Source: Oceanipulchritudo sp049975345 (GTDB taxonomy: Bacteria > Verrucomicrobiota > Verrucomicrobiia > Opitutales > Oceanipulchritudinaceae). Taken from it: DNA of 64,000 nt. Location of the stretch: positions 1 through 64,000 of the forward strand of contig JBNGDP010000001.1 in the NCBI GenBank assembly GCA_049975345.1, given 5' to 3'. Shown one piece after another: positions 7,790 through 16,976 of this stretch. Both the position numbers and the translations under genes were made by a program. Under the pieces are notes generated by a model. It was not told where the DNA came from. It made no database searches and saw only the letters and a list, made by a program, of their open reading frames with translations. Each line of letters begins with the position of its first letter. Within the stretch, counting starts at the first letter, position 1.

Positions 7790-8818
7790 ATGGCACCCCA
7801 CAGTGCGGATTTTTACCGAAAGGCTCCCCCGGACCGGGGAGCCTCTTCTTTTATCCACCCGCCAACACCGGCCAACATCGCCTTTTTCGCGGAAGCCCTG
7901 AAGGCCGGATGCCTCGTCGCCATTCCAACCGAGACAGTCTACGGGCTCGCCGGCCTAGCCCTGCGGGAAAGCGCCTGCCGCTCCATCTTCGAGGTCAAGG
8001 GACGCCCCCTGGTCGATCCGCTGATTGTCCATGTCGCCAGCCCGGACTGGGTGGCCCGCCTGGCGGAAATTCCCGATGAATTCAAGCGGCTGACGGAGGC
8101 CTTCTGGCCGGGCCCGCTGACCCTGATCCTGAGGAAAAAGCCGGTGGTTCCGGACCTGGTCACCGCCGGCCATGAGACCGTGGCGGTCCGCATGCCCCGC
8201 CAGCCGGTGGCCCATGCCCTTTTGGAAAAGCTCGGACAACCCGTTGCCGCCCCGAGCGCCAATCCCTTCGGTTATGTCTCCCCCACCCGACCGGAGCATG
8301 TCGCCGAATCGTTCGGTCCACAAGTCCCCTTCATTCTCGACGGGGGCCCCTGTGAAATCGGCATCGAATCCACCATCCTCGATCTCTCCCGCCCCGGAAC
8401 CCCCTCCATCCTACGCCCCGGCGCCATCACGGAAGAAAATCTCAAGCTCAAGCTCCATCTCCATCCCAACCTTGATCTTAATCCTAATCGTAACCACGCC
8501 CCTCCCGCCCCCGGCACCCTCCCCCGCCACTACAGCCCGGCGACCCAACTCCTGCTCTTCCCCTTCAAATCCTCCCCCGTCGCCGCTCCCCGCGAAGCCG
8601 TCGTATACCTGCAGCGTCCTTCCCCGCCCGTCTCCCGGGACACCTACTGGCTTTCCGAGGACGGTAACCCGGTGACCATCGCCCAATCGCTCTTCGCCCT
8701 CCTGCGGCAACTGGACCACGCGGGGCACCCCCGCATCCATTGCGAATGCCCCCCGCCGCATTCCACCGGCCTCCTCCTCGCCGTGCGCGACCGCCTCAAC
8801 CGCGCCGCCGCCCAATAA
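7790..8818 (+). CDS. Threonylcarbamoyl-AMP synthase (Sua5/YrdC/YwlC family)
   Basis: A 342-residue protein that makes L-threonylcarbamoyladenylate from threonine, bicarbonate and ATP for the t6A37 modification of ANN-decoding tRNAs. Residues 25-215 are the YrdC domain: PTETVYGLAG (46-55), KGRPLVDPLIVHV (70-82), FWPGPLTLIL (105-114) and APSANPFGYVSPT (154-166). PGTLPRHYSP (241-250) is the Sua5 linker motif, and the last 90 residues form a Sua5-like C-terminal domain, so this is the long form. Just before the linker there is a low-complexity insert (217-241) rich in Leu-Lys-His-Asn. The only usable in-frame start is the ATG at 7790, which places a terminator-like hairpin (7821-7844) inside the first 20 codons. 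Confidence 0.93.
   Translation: MAPHSADFYRKAPPDRGASSFIHPPTPANIAFFAEALKAGCLVAIPTETVYGLAGLALRESACRSIFEVKGRPLVDPLIVHVASPDWVARLAEIPDEFKRLTEAFWPGPLTLILRKKPVVPDLVTAGHETVAVRMPRQPVAHALLEKLGQPVAAPSANPFGYVSPTRPEHVAESFGPQVPFILDGGPCEIGIESTILDLSRPGTPSILRPGAITEENLKLKLHLHPNLDLNPNRNHAPPAPGTLPRHYSPATQLLLFPFKSSPVAAPREAVVYLQRPSPPVSRDTYWLSEDGNPVTIAQSLFALLRQLDHAGHPRIHCECPPPHSTGLLLAVRDRLNRAAAQ
7821..7851 (+). terminator. Terminator-like hairpin inside the 5' end of the Sua5 gene
   Basis: AGGCTCCCC (7821-7829) pairs perfectly with GGGGAGCCT (7836-7844) around a six-base loop and is followed by CTTCTTTTA. By shape it would end the rpsR transcript, yet it falls within codons 11-21 of the following reading frame. It may be an attenuator or an insulating terminator. 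Confidence 0.5.
8438..8512 (+). repeat. Degenerate short tandem repeat in the Sua5 linker
   Basis: A run of near-hexameric words (CTCAAG, CTCCAT, CTTGAT/CTTAAT, CCTAAT) encodes the low-complexity stretch Leu-Lys-Leu-Lys-Leu-His-Leu-His and Asp-Leu-Asn-Pro-Asn in codons 217-241 of the gene. It lies exactly at the junction of the YrdC and Sua5 domains, where length changes would be tolerated. Confidence 0.7.
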
Positions 8819-8849
8819 AAAGCGGGCGGTCCGTCAAGGAACCGCCCGC
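8816..8849 (-). terminator. Intrinsic terminator of the pilM-Q/Ig-repeat operon
   Basis: GCGGGCGGT (8822-8830) pairs with ACCGCCCGC (8841-8849). On the minus strand the stem is followed by TTTTTATT, a proper U-tract, 29 bases beyond the stop of the giant gene. There is no U-tract in the plus direction, so it mainly serves the minus-strand operon. Confidence 0.8.
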
Positions 8850-8877
8850 GGGGGAAATATCCTCTCAACGATGGCAC

Positions 8878-11800
8878 TTACCGCATGATCCAGGCATCCC
8901 CTGAATAGTCGTAGTACACCCGCGTCCCTTCCGATTCATAGGGAAGGTCAACGACATACAACCACTGATGGGTCCGATCGCTGTAGACATTCGGATAGGT
9001 GCCATCCCGGGTCCACATCCAGCCCATGGACCGGTCGTAGTACCAGAGATTGTCCTCGCTCTGGCCCGTGGTCTGGAAAGCGATCCATCCCTGGACGGAA
9101 TGGAACATCCACGGTTCGGAACTGGTATTGAAGGTTCCAAACCAGTCGCTCTCCTTCCAGCCGAAGGCGAAGTTTTCCAGTTCCGTGAAGGTGCCTTCGA
9201 ACCGGTCCGCGTAGGGTCCTTCCGGGTCCGTCACTTCGGCCACCTGGGCGGCGAAAAGCTTGGCAGCCAGGGTCGAAACTTCCTCGTCCGTTGGAATAAT
9301 CCGCAGGAAGTTGATCAACAGGGAAGCCGCATCGGCCTCGCGCAGGAAGGTCTCATCCGGTGGCGATCCCAGATCCCACTGGAATCCCATCTTGGTTGAA
9401 TACCAACCGGTGCCAGGAATGCTGCCGATTTCAACATCGTTTATGAAGTCAGCTGTATATCCATCCCTGCCCGTAACCTTGAAGAGAATGGTTCCAAGTT
9501 CGAGCTGATCCGGCGTGGGCGGCTCCAGGAACTTCAGTTCCCAAAGATAGGAGACATAATCCGCGATTTCCGAGTCCGAGGAGAGGATCTCCGGGACACC
9601 ATCGGGATTAACCTCGGCCTTGTACTGTTCCTCGAAGGTGATCATGAAGGTTGTGACCAACGCCTTCAGGGAGCCGTCCCGTACCGTGCCGGTGTCGGTT
9701 TCCAGCTCTTCCCGGCTCGGCCACTGGCCAAGGAGAATCCGGTTCGCCAGAAGGGCACCGCGCACCGCGTCGTAGTCGCTTTCCGCCAGGCCATCGGCGG
9801 GATCAATCAGTTCCCGGACGAACCGGTCACGGGTCAGGTCCCCGCTGTCCAGCCGGCTTGTGTAACTCGCTTGCTCTTCCGGGGTCGGATTCCGCATCAG
9901 GAGATCAAGGAACGTCTGCAACACGAAGTCGGAATTGGAACCCAACGGATCCGGCAAGCGAACACTGATTTCGATCGGCTCGCTTTCGGACATCAGTCCG
10001 TTCACATTGGTGACCCGCGCGCTGAAGGCGTAGGTTCCCGGACTGTCCGGTACGAAAGCAAACGCTGCCGGCGATTCCTCGGCAAAAGCCACAGGATCCC
10101 CGGCGAGGAGCAACTCGATCTGTTCGATTCCCTTTTCATCATAGGCGGTCACCAGGAAGTTGATGATCGTTCCGGCGAGTGCCTTTCCGCCGCTTACATC
10201 ACTGGTGAAGCTGAGTATTTCCGGGACGCTGCCGTCCACCCCCGTGACGAGGACTTCCGCGGATTCCGTTGTCAGGCCCGTGTCGCTGGTCGCGACCGCG
10301 GTGATAACATTCTGTCCTTCCTGGAGGCTGACACCCGCCAAACGGTAGGGCGCGTTCGTGTCGGTCCCCTGCAGGGCACCATTGAGGTAGAATTCCACCC
10401 TGGCGATGCTACCCGCCGGCTCTCCCGCCGGTTCGGAAGCCGCCTGGGCGGAGGCCGCCAGTTCAATCGACTGCGTGATATCGTAGCTGGTGTTGTTCAG
10501 CGGACTGGTCACCGAGACAATGGGCGGGGTGCCCCGTGTCGTGTTGACCTCGATCGTGTCACTGCGTGTCACATTTCCGGCGCTGTCGGTGGCTTCGGCG
10601 TAATACCGGAAGCGACCGAGGCTTTCCAGGACATCCGTCTGCTCCAGCGGGATCGCCACACTGGACTCGATCACCGTCCCGTCACGGTAAAGCCGCACCG
10701 AAACGAGCCCGTTGTCGTCCGTGGCATCCATGGTCCAGGTGACCACCTGGCCGATTCGGGCGATCGAGTCAGGCAGGTCGTTGCTGAAGTCAAGGAACAC
10801 CGGCGGATCATCCACGACAACAGTGAAGGTAACCGGCGAGGCCGTTTCTCCAAGATTTCCACTGTTATCACGAGCCCGGGCGGTAACTTCATAGGAACCG
10901 GAAGCCGGAGGCGTGTATTCGGTCTGGTACGGTACACTCGTCAAGACACCTCCGACAGGGAGGCCGTTGACATAGAAGGTGACCTCAGCGACCGTTCCAT
11001 CCGGGTCGCTGGCGGTGGCCCGCAAGACGACGGGTGAATTCTGAGGCACGGTCGAGCCGTCCTCGGGTGCCGTGACCGTTATGGTCGGCGGTTCCCCGAC
11101 CACCACCGAGATTGGAATCGGATCCGACTGCGTTTGCAGTCCTCCCCTGTCGGTGACCACCACGGAGTAAACATAATCCCCGAGACCCGGGGGAGTGTCC
11201 GTGACTTCAAAGGGCGACCCGGCGCTTCCGGACAACGCGATTGGCTCGCCATCCCGCAGTAACTCCACGGTCTGGATCGGGCCGCTGTCATCCACGCTGA
11301 TGGTGAAGGTCAGGATTTCACCGGCGAGGGGATCCGGTTTGGCCGGCGACTTGTTCGGAAACATCACTTCCACCTCGGTGATCACCGGCTGAACATTGTC
11401 CGTAAGGGAAATGGTCTCAATATTGGAAACCGTTGTCACCAGGGTTCCATCAAACAAAGCCTGGCGGGCCGTGGCGAAGAAGGTCACCTCCCCGCTCAGA
11501 TTGGCCAACCAGGAGAAACTGTACGGTCTTTCCGTTGATTCCCCGATGGGTTGACCATTCGCATAGAAGACAACCGCTTCGGGAGGATTGACAAATCCCT
11601 CCGTGCTGGCCCGCAGGCTCAGCAAGCTGCCCTCCTGTCCGGAGGACGGCACGGTTAGGACCACCTCCGGTGTCAGGGTGATCACCCTGGCGGTAACCTG
11701 GAGATTGACGTAGGTCGAAGTAACGACGTTGCCGCTGGAATCAGTGGCGATCCCGTTGAGGGCGAAATCACCCTGCTTTTGGGTCGTGAGGACATGCGTG

Positions 11801-14508
11801 AAGGGGGCCTGCGCATCAACACCCACGCTGCTCCCGTCGACAAAGAATTCCACCTGGTCCACCGTTCCGTCCAGATCCTGGGCATCCGCATAAAGGAGGA
11901 CCTTGGAACCGACCGTCAGGTTGCGGTCATTCGGCAGTACGTCCAGTGAGATGGACGGCAGAATGCCGATGGCGGGGTTGACGCTGACATTGACCGGGGA
12001 GGAGATATTGACAGGGGTGACGATCACCCAGTCGTCATCGTCCTCATCGCCGTCATGGTCATACAATCTCGTGTTCAACAGGGTCGCCGCGGTCAGTTGA
12101 ATATCACCCGTGCGGTCCGGAATCCAGTCCAGCGTGTAGATGGTCTTGTCGAATCCGGTGGCGGGATAGTCCCGGCCAATCTCGACGCCGTCGGCGTAAA
12201 ACACAACCGAGGCGATATCGCTGACGGCCCCTCCGGAGACTTCAACCCGGATGGGCGCGCGGGAGCCAAGGGTGAGGTTTTCATCCTGTTCCAGGCTGAT
12301 GATGTCGATCGACGGTTGATCGACCGAAACATCCGAAATGTAGAGCGGACTCAGATCATAGGCCCGGCTGTTTCCATCACTGTCGAAGGCGACGGCCACA
12401 AGTTCGTAGAAATTCGTACCAAAAAGGGTCTCCGGATCCACGATCACCGAATAAGGGGGCGAAAGGTCCTCGGCCAGAAGGGCGCCGTTGAGGAAGAACA
12501 GGACCTTCAAATTTTCCGGATCGTCATCAAAGGCGTTGGCCCGGACCATGACACGGCTGCCAGGAGTTATGTTGCCGGAGCCTGTCACACTCAATGTGAC
12601 CCGCGGGACGATTCCCACCGGTTGGACAACCGTCACCTCCTTTGAAGTGAGGAACTGGTTTCCGGAATTGTCGGTCACAAGGGCGCTCAGGGTGTAAATG
12701 CCCTCGCTTCCGGGAGTCCAGAAGTTGGTAAAGGGCTCTTCCATGTCAGGATTGGAGGGCCGCCCCGGAAGCGGGAAACCGTTGACGAAGAATTCCACTT
12801 CCGTCACGTACCCGTCGGCATCACCGGCCTCAACCTCGATCAGGACATCCGAGCCAACAGACGGGTTCGGACCTGACGGTTCGACAATTTCCGCAGTCGG
12901 CACCTGGGTTGGATTGACTGTGACAAAAATCTCATCCGATGCCGCTACTCCTGCAGTTCCCGGTTCATAAGCCTCCACCTTGAGGGCAAAAGTGCCGACG
13001 CTCTGTGATGTCCAGGACTGTCCGTACGGATACGTGTCGTCCTCTCCAAAAAGGACGCCGTTCGCATAGAATTTCAGCTCGAGCTCACTGCCTCCCGTTG
13101 AAGTGGCCGATGCAGTGAGAATGACGGGGCTTCCGACACTGACTCCGGCACCGTCTGCCGGGGAGGTGATCTCCACGGTCGGTAACTGGGAGGTGTTCAC
13201 GCGCACGGAAACCACCCCGGACTGGATACGTTGCCCTGTATTGGTTACCATTTCGGCGACAAGGCGGTAGAGTCCCGGTGACGGTGGTTGGAAGGATACG
13301 GTATAAGGGTACGTCGTGTCGGGCGGGATCTCCTGCCCTTCAAGGTCCTTCACCAGTTCCCCGTTTTCATAGAAGCGGACGAAATCAATCGTCCCCAGGG
13401 GATTGTCCGCCTCCACCTGAATGGCGATCGGGTTCAGGACCGTTTGCTCCGACCGGTCAAGGGGATCAACGATGGCGATCAAGGGAACCCCCCCGGGTGC
13501 CGTATCCGTCACGCTGACAGTCAGAGGATTGTCCAGATTCGTGATCCTCCAATTGTCATAGGTGGCGTCGGCCGGATCAATCTGCACAATTCGCGCGTTG
13601 AGTGTGTAATCGCCGGGAGCATCCGGTGTCCAAGTAATGCCGTAGACATTTTCTTCAGCTCCCAGAGGAGCGTCCGTACTGCCGATAAGCACCCCGTCGG
13701 CAAAGAAATCCACCCGGTCGATGGGAATCAGCCCGCCGTCGGCGGTGGCGTAGATCCCCATGGTCTGTCCGGTGGTTCCATTCTCGAAGGGCACATACAC
13801 CTCGCCCACCGGAAGCGGGCGCTCCAGCGGTCCCACGTCAAGAGGCAGGGGAACACTGAACCCGCTCTTTCCATCGTTGTCGACGGCCTCCACGACAATA
13901 CTGTAACTACCCGGTGCATCCGGATTGAAGAAGATCGAATAAACATCCCCGATCTGTCCTGTCGCGGGCCCGATATCCTGCCCGTTGATGTAGAAACGAA
14001 CTTCGGAAATGCTCCCATCCCCGTCCGTGACCACCGCATTGATAAACATGGAGGAGGCAACTGAAACGTCATTGACGGTATCTCCACCCCCCAGTGGCAG
14101 GGGGTGATCAATGTAAGCCCGGGGAATTGTCTCGTCGTAAGGGGCCGCCGTCAAGACCACCTGGCCTGAAGTGGCCTGCAGGGTGGTCGTGCTGGTAGCG
14201 GTTGCTTCCAGTATGTACGTTCCAATGGAGGGAAGCTCGACATAGATGCTGAATGAAGCGGAGGATGTTAACGGTGTCGTTGTGGCCACCAGTTCGCCGT
14301 TCATCGTCAAGTCAATCTGACTGATCAAACCGTCCGGATCCGTTGCTTGAATCTGCACGGGAAGGGAGGTCCCTGGCAGGTAACTGCTGCCACCAAATGG
14401 CGCCAGGATACTGACCGTTGGAACCGCCAGCAGGGCTGATCCCTGGAGCGCCGCGCACACGGCGGCCGCGCCGGCCAGGCGGCGTAGGCGTTTAAAATAT
14501 GTTTTCAT
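8878..14508 (-). CDS. Giant secreted protein with about 15 Ig-like repeats, DUF4214-like region and aromatic C-terminus
   Basis: An 1876-residue protein. A signal peptide (basic start, hydrophobic core, ALLAVP) is followed by about 15 diverged repeats of 90-110 residues (about 28-1510). Each opens with a P-x-V-x-I-x-x-P strand, then a Gly/Ser turn, and a core such as VEFFVNG or VFYANGQPIG, typical of bacterial Ig-like domains of the Big_17 kind. Residues 1522 to about 1600 (DFVLQTFLDLLMRNPTPEE) resemble DUF4214, seen in secreted matrix proteins. The last 90 residues are rich in Trp/Tyr (WYYDRSMGWMWT, HQWLYV). There is no PEP-CTERM or LPXTG tail. It lies 24 bases after pilQ and ends at a strong terminator, so it is the last gene of the secretin operon. 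A surface adhesin or matrix role is inferred. Confidence 0.85.
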   Translation of the reverse strand: MKTYFKRLRRLAGAAAVCAALQGSALLAVPTVSILAPFGGSSYLPGTSLPVQIQATDPDGLISQIDLTMNGELVATTTPLTSSASFSIYVELPSIGTYILEATATSTTTLQATSGQVVLTAAPYDETIPRAYIDHPLPLGGGDTVNDVSVASSMFINAVVTDGDGSISEVRFYINGQDIGPATGQIGDVYSIFFNPDAPGSYSIVVEAVDNDGKSGFSVPLPLDVGPLERPLPVGEVYVPFENGTTGQTMGIYATADGGLIPIDRVDFFADGVLIGSTDAPLGAEENVYGITWTPDAPGDYTLNARIVQIDPADATYDNWRITNLDNPLTVSVTDTAPGGVPLIAIVDPLDRSEQTVLNPIAIQVEADNPLGTIDFVRFYENGELVKDLEGQEIPPDTTYPYTVSFQPPSPGLYRLVAEMVTNTGQRIQSGVVSVRVNTSQLPTVEITSPADGAGVSVGSPVILTASATSTGGSELELKFYANGVLFGEDDTYPYGQSWTSQSVGTFALKVEAYEPGTAGVAASDEIFVTVNPTQVPTAEIVEPSGPNPSVGSDVLIEVEAGDADGYVTEVEFFVNGFPLPGRPSNPDMEEPFTNFWTPGSEGIYTLSALVTDNSGNQFLTSKEVTVVQPVGIVPRVTLSVTGSGNITPGSRVMVRANAFDDDPENLKVLFFLNGALLAEDLSPPYSVIVDPETLFGTNFYELVAVAFDSDGNSRAYDLSPLYISDVSVDQPSIDIISLEQDENLTLGSRAPIRVEVSGGAVSDIASVVFYADGVEIGRDYPATGFDKTIYTLDWIPDRTGDIQLTAATLLNTRLYDHDGDEDDDDWVIVTPVNISSPVNVSVNPAIGILPSISLDVLPNDRNLTVGSKVLLYADAQDLDGTVDQVEFFVDGSSVGVDAQAPFTHVLTTQKQGDFALNGIATDSSGNVVTSTYVNLQVTARVITLTPEVVLTVPSSGQEGSLLSLRASTEGFVNPPEAVVFYANGQPIGESTERPYSFSWLANLSGEVTFFATARQALFDGTLVTTVSNIETISLTDNVQPVITEVEVMFPNKSPAKPDPLAGEILTFTISVDDSGPIQTVELLRDGEPIALSGSAGSPFEVTDTPPGLGDYVYSVVVTDRGGLQTQSDPIPISVVVGEPPTITVTAPEDGSTVPQNSPVVLRATASDPDGTVAEVTFYVNGLPVGGVLTSVPYQTEYTPPASGSYEVTARARDNSGNLGETASPVTFTVVVDDPPVFLDFSNDLPDSIARIGQVVTWTMDATDDNGLVSVRLYRDGTVIESSVAIPLEQTDVLESLGRFRYYAEATDSAGNVTRSDTIEVNTTRGTPPIVSVTSPLNNTSYDITQSIELAASAQAASEPAGEPAGSIARVEFYLNGALQGTDTNAPYRLAGVSLQEGQNVITAVATSDTGLTTESAEVLVTGVDGSVPEILSFTSDVSGGKALAGTIINFLVTAYDEKGIEQIELLLAGDPVAFAEESPAAFAFVPDSPGTYAFSARVTNVNGLMSESEPIEISVRLPDPLGSNSDFVLQTFLDLLMRNPTPEEQASYTSRLDSGDLTRDRFVRELIDPADGLAESDYDAVRGALLANRILLGQWPSREELETDTGTVRDGSLKALVTTFMITFEEQYKAEVNPDGVPEILSSDSEIADYVSYLWELKFLEPPTPDQLELGTILFKVTGRDGYTADFINDVEIGSIPGTGWYSTKMGFQWDLGSPPDETFLREADAASLLINFLRIIPTDEEVSTLAAKLFAAQVAEVTDPEGPYADRFEGTFTELENFAFGWKESDWFGTFNTSSEPWMFHSVQGWIAFQTTGQSEDNLWYYDRSMGWMWTRDGTYPNVYSDRTHQWLYVVDLPYESEGTRVYYDYSGDAWIMR

Positions 14509-14532
14509 GACTGATATTCCTCTGGTTGTGAA

Positions 14533-16395
14533 TTAACCTTGGTAATTGCGTCGTGCCCGTTCTTTTTCCTTGTCCGGATCCCCGGCCTGTTCCTCGAGGT
14601 TGTTCTCGCCGGTCTGCTTGGCGGAATCCAGGAGGTGCAGTTCCTCGCGAAGCTTGAGTTCCTTCTGGAGCTTCTCAACCTCGTCGCGGGACTTGAGGAC
14701 CTCGTCGTACAATTGCATTTCCTTGTCGTCGGGGGTGAACCCCGGAATGTCCCGCGGCTTGACTCCCATCTCGTGGAGGGTCTTCGGGGAGAAGACGTCC
14801 TCGTACGAGGCGCCGCTGGCACTGAGGATCTTCGCGGTGATGAAAACGATCAGGTTGCGCTTTTCCTCCTGTCGGCTGTTGCTCTTGAAGAGCCGGCCCA
14901 TGACCGGGATGTCGCCGAGGACCGGGACCTTGGATTCCTCGTTCTGGGATTCCGTCTGGATCAATCCCCCGATGGCGAGGGTGTAGCCGCTCTTGATGGT
15001 GACCTTGCTGGAGGTTTTGCGTGAGGTGATGATCGGGATCTCGGCACCGGAGGCCCCGCCGAAGTTGACGGTGCCGCTGCGGGTGCTGATTTCCGGCTTG
15101 ATGTCGAGATTGATGAAACCGGCGCTGTTGATCTGCGGGGTCACGCTCAGGTTGATCCCGATCGGCTTGTATTCAAAGTTGCTGACCTCGAAAGTACCCC
15201 GCTCGTCATTGTAGCGGTAGCTGGGAATTGGATACTCCTCGCCGATGTTGATGCTCGCCGCCATGTTGTTCATGGTCACGACCGTCGGGTTGGAGACCAG
15301 CTCGATTTCGTCCTGCTGCTCAAGGGCGCTGAGGACGACCGAGAAGGCGTCGGCGGAGAAGACGGCCGTGTCGACGCGCGTTACCTGGTCAATAGCCGAG
15401 GTAATGACCCCCTCGGATGTCGACTGGTTCAACGCCGTCGAAGTCTGGCCATTCTGGTTGCTGATGGAGAAATCATTCGAGGAGGAGGAGGTCGGGGTCG
15501 TGCTGCTTCCGCCGATCCGCTCATAGACGCGTCCGAGGGGCTCGTCCTCGCTGGCCGCCCGGGCCTTGAGGCCCCAACCGGAGAGGGACTGCCAGTTGAC
15601 CCCCTTGTTTTCCCCGTCGCGGTTGTTGATCTCGATGAACTTGGACTCGATCATCACCTGCTCGGTGGGACGGTCAAGGGTCTCGATGATCTCCTGGATG
15701 TCGTTCATCCGGCTGGGCCGCTCCGTGATCACAAGGGCGTTGCTCCGGGTGTCGACCTGGATCTTGCCCCCGCTGGCGGGGTCGATCAGCGGCTCGATGG
15801 AACCGCGGATTTCGCCGGCCTTGGCGAAGTCCACGATGAACACGCGCGTGTCGACCGGCTCAACGGCCAGTTCCTCCTGGCTCTTGATCTTGATGATGTT
15901 CCCGTCGACGATGTAGGTGTAGCTGAGCGGCTCCAGGACGACGTCGAAGACCTGCTGCCAGGTGACGTCACGCAGTTTGATGCTGACGCTGCCGGCCAGG
16001 CTGTCCGGGATGACCACGTTCAATTCATAAAGCTCGGCGACGCTGCGGATGATGTCCCGCACGTCCTCCTCCGGGAAATCCACGGAAATGGTCTCCTCGT
16101 CGACCGCCACCGCGGTTGAGGATTCCTCGGCGCCGGGCAAGTCGAGGAAGACCTCCTCGTCCGGCACCTCGAAGACCGGTTCCTCCGGCAATTCCGGCAG
16201 TGCGGCCGCCTCCGCCGCCGGGGCGGGGGCCGCGGCTTCGGATTCCAGCACTTCGCCTTGCCGCATTTCTGCGATCTCATCGACGGAGGCGATGGTTTCC
16301 TTGGCACGATCCAGGGACTGGACCTGTGCATCCTGGGCCGACAGCGGGACGACCAGCAGGAAGGATAGGATCGGGATCAGTTTATGGCCTTTCAT
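14533..16395 (-). CDS. pilQ: PilQ-like outer-membrane secretin
   Basis: A 620-residue secretin. A signal peptide (MKGHKLIPILSFLLVVPLSAQ) is followed by an Ala/Pro/Glu-rich linker (about 50-100), then an STN/N0 domain (DFPEEDVRDIIRSVAELY), an N1-like domain with VDTRSNALVITERPSRM, and the secretin barrel. The barrel has LEQQDEIELVSNPTVVTMNN, GEEYPIPSY and the closing motif TLAIGGLIQTE with VPVLGDIPVMGRLFK. A Ser/Thr-rich stretch (GSSTTPTSSSSNDFS) sits in the barrel region, and a charged helical tail of about 90 residues follows. It forms the outer-membrane pore for a type IV pilus or related secretion machine. The start at 16395 is set by the signal peptide. It follows pilM-N-O-P and precedes the giant Ig gene. 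Confidence 0.93.
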   Translation of the reverse strand: MKGHKLIPILSFLLVVPLSAQDAQVQSLDRAKETIASVDEIAEMRQGEVLESEAAAPAPAAEAAALPELPEEPVFEVPDEEVFLDLPGAEESSTAVAVDEETISVDFPEEDVRDIIRSVAELYELNVVIPDSLAGSVSIKLRDVTWQQVFDVVLEPLSYTYIVDGNIIKIKSQEELAVEPVDTRVFIVDFAKAGEIRGSIEPLIDPASGGKIQVDTRSNALVITERPSRMNDIQEIIETLDRPTEQVMIESKFIEINNRDGENKGVNWQSLSGWGLKARAASEDEPLGRVYERIGGSSTTPTSSSSNDFSISNQNGQTSTALNQSTSEGVITSAIDQVTRVDTAVFSADAFSVVLSALEQQDEIELVSNPTVVTMNNMAASINIGEEYPIPSYRYNDERGTFEVSNFEYKPIGINLSVTPQINSAGFINLDIKPEISTRSGTVNFGGASGAEIPIITSRKTSSKVTIKSGYTLAIGGLIQTESQNEESKVPVLGDIPVMGRLFKSNSRQEEKRNLIVFITAKILSASGASYEDVFSPKTLHEMGVKPRDIPGFTPDDKEMQLYDEVLKSRDEVEKLQKELKLREELHLLDSAKQTGENNLEEQAGDPDKEKERARRNYQG

Positions 16396-16466
16396 GGATG
16401 TTCCTTTCGTAAGGTACTCGTTGGAGTGCACATTGGTTATTGGTTAAGCGTTTGATACTGCGATGT

Positions 16467-16976
16467 TCAGTTGGTGGCCCCGGTTTTGATGAAGTTCTTC
16501 TCAACTTCCGCCGAACCGAGTGAAAGTTTGTAGCTCCTGGCGGTCACCTCGGACAAGGTGACCTTGTAGGTTTGGCCCTGGATCTTGGCGTTGAAGCTGG
16601 CCCCCTCGGCGATCGTCCGGTTATCGGACAGCTGAAGGACACCGCGGTCGCCCATGACCAGGCTGCCAAGGGGCTTGAAGGAATGGCTTATGATCCGCAG
16701 GGCCACCATGTCATCAAGCCGCTCGCTGCTCCGGACAATACGGATCGGGGCTTCCTCGGGAATCGTGTCGGGTTCCGCCACCACCTCCTCATCGGGGGGA
16801 TTGAAGGGGGAGGGAACCCGGCTGAAGTCGGCCCGGGGCTGTTCGACATTGGAAATCGTTTTCCGCATGCCTTCGATCAATCCCGCACGCGCGTCCTCGG
16901 TCGTGATCACCTGGCCCGGCAACCATCCGGTCGCCGCGCCAAGGAGCAGCAGGGTGTGGAAAATCTGTTTATTCAT
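16467..16976 (-). CDS. PilP-like periplasmic protein
   Basis: A 169-residue secreted protein with a signal peptide (MNKQIFHTLLLLGAATGWLPG). After a disordered Pro/Asp/Glu-rich segment (about 45-80) comes a compact C-terminal domain: VMGDRGVLQLSDNRTIAEG, IQGQTYKVTLSEV and YKLSLGSAEVEK. Position between pilO and pilQ, size and layout fit PilP, the inner-membrane lipoprotein that joins PilNO to PilQ, although no lipobox cysteine is seen. The sequence match is weak and the call rests mostly on gene order. The ATG at 16976 overlaps the pilO stop by 8 bases; one at 16994 would put charged residues before the signal peptide. Confidence 0.7.
   Translation of the reverse strand: MNKQIFHTLLLLGAATGWLPGQVITTEDARAGLIEGMRKTISNVEQPRADFSRVPSPFNPPDEEVVAEPDTIPEEAPIRIVRSSERLDDMVALRIISHSFKPLGSLVMGDRGVLQLSDNRTIAEGASFNAKIQGQTYKVTLSEVTARSYKLSLGSAEVEKNFIKTGATN

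Noticed and set aside
7755..7790. GC-rich palindrome GGGGGCGCCCCC after rpsR
   Set aside because: It has no U-tract and the better hairpin at 7821-7844 explains termination; kept only as a note.
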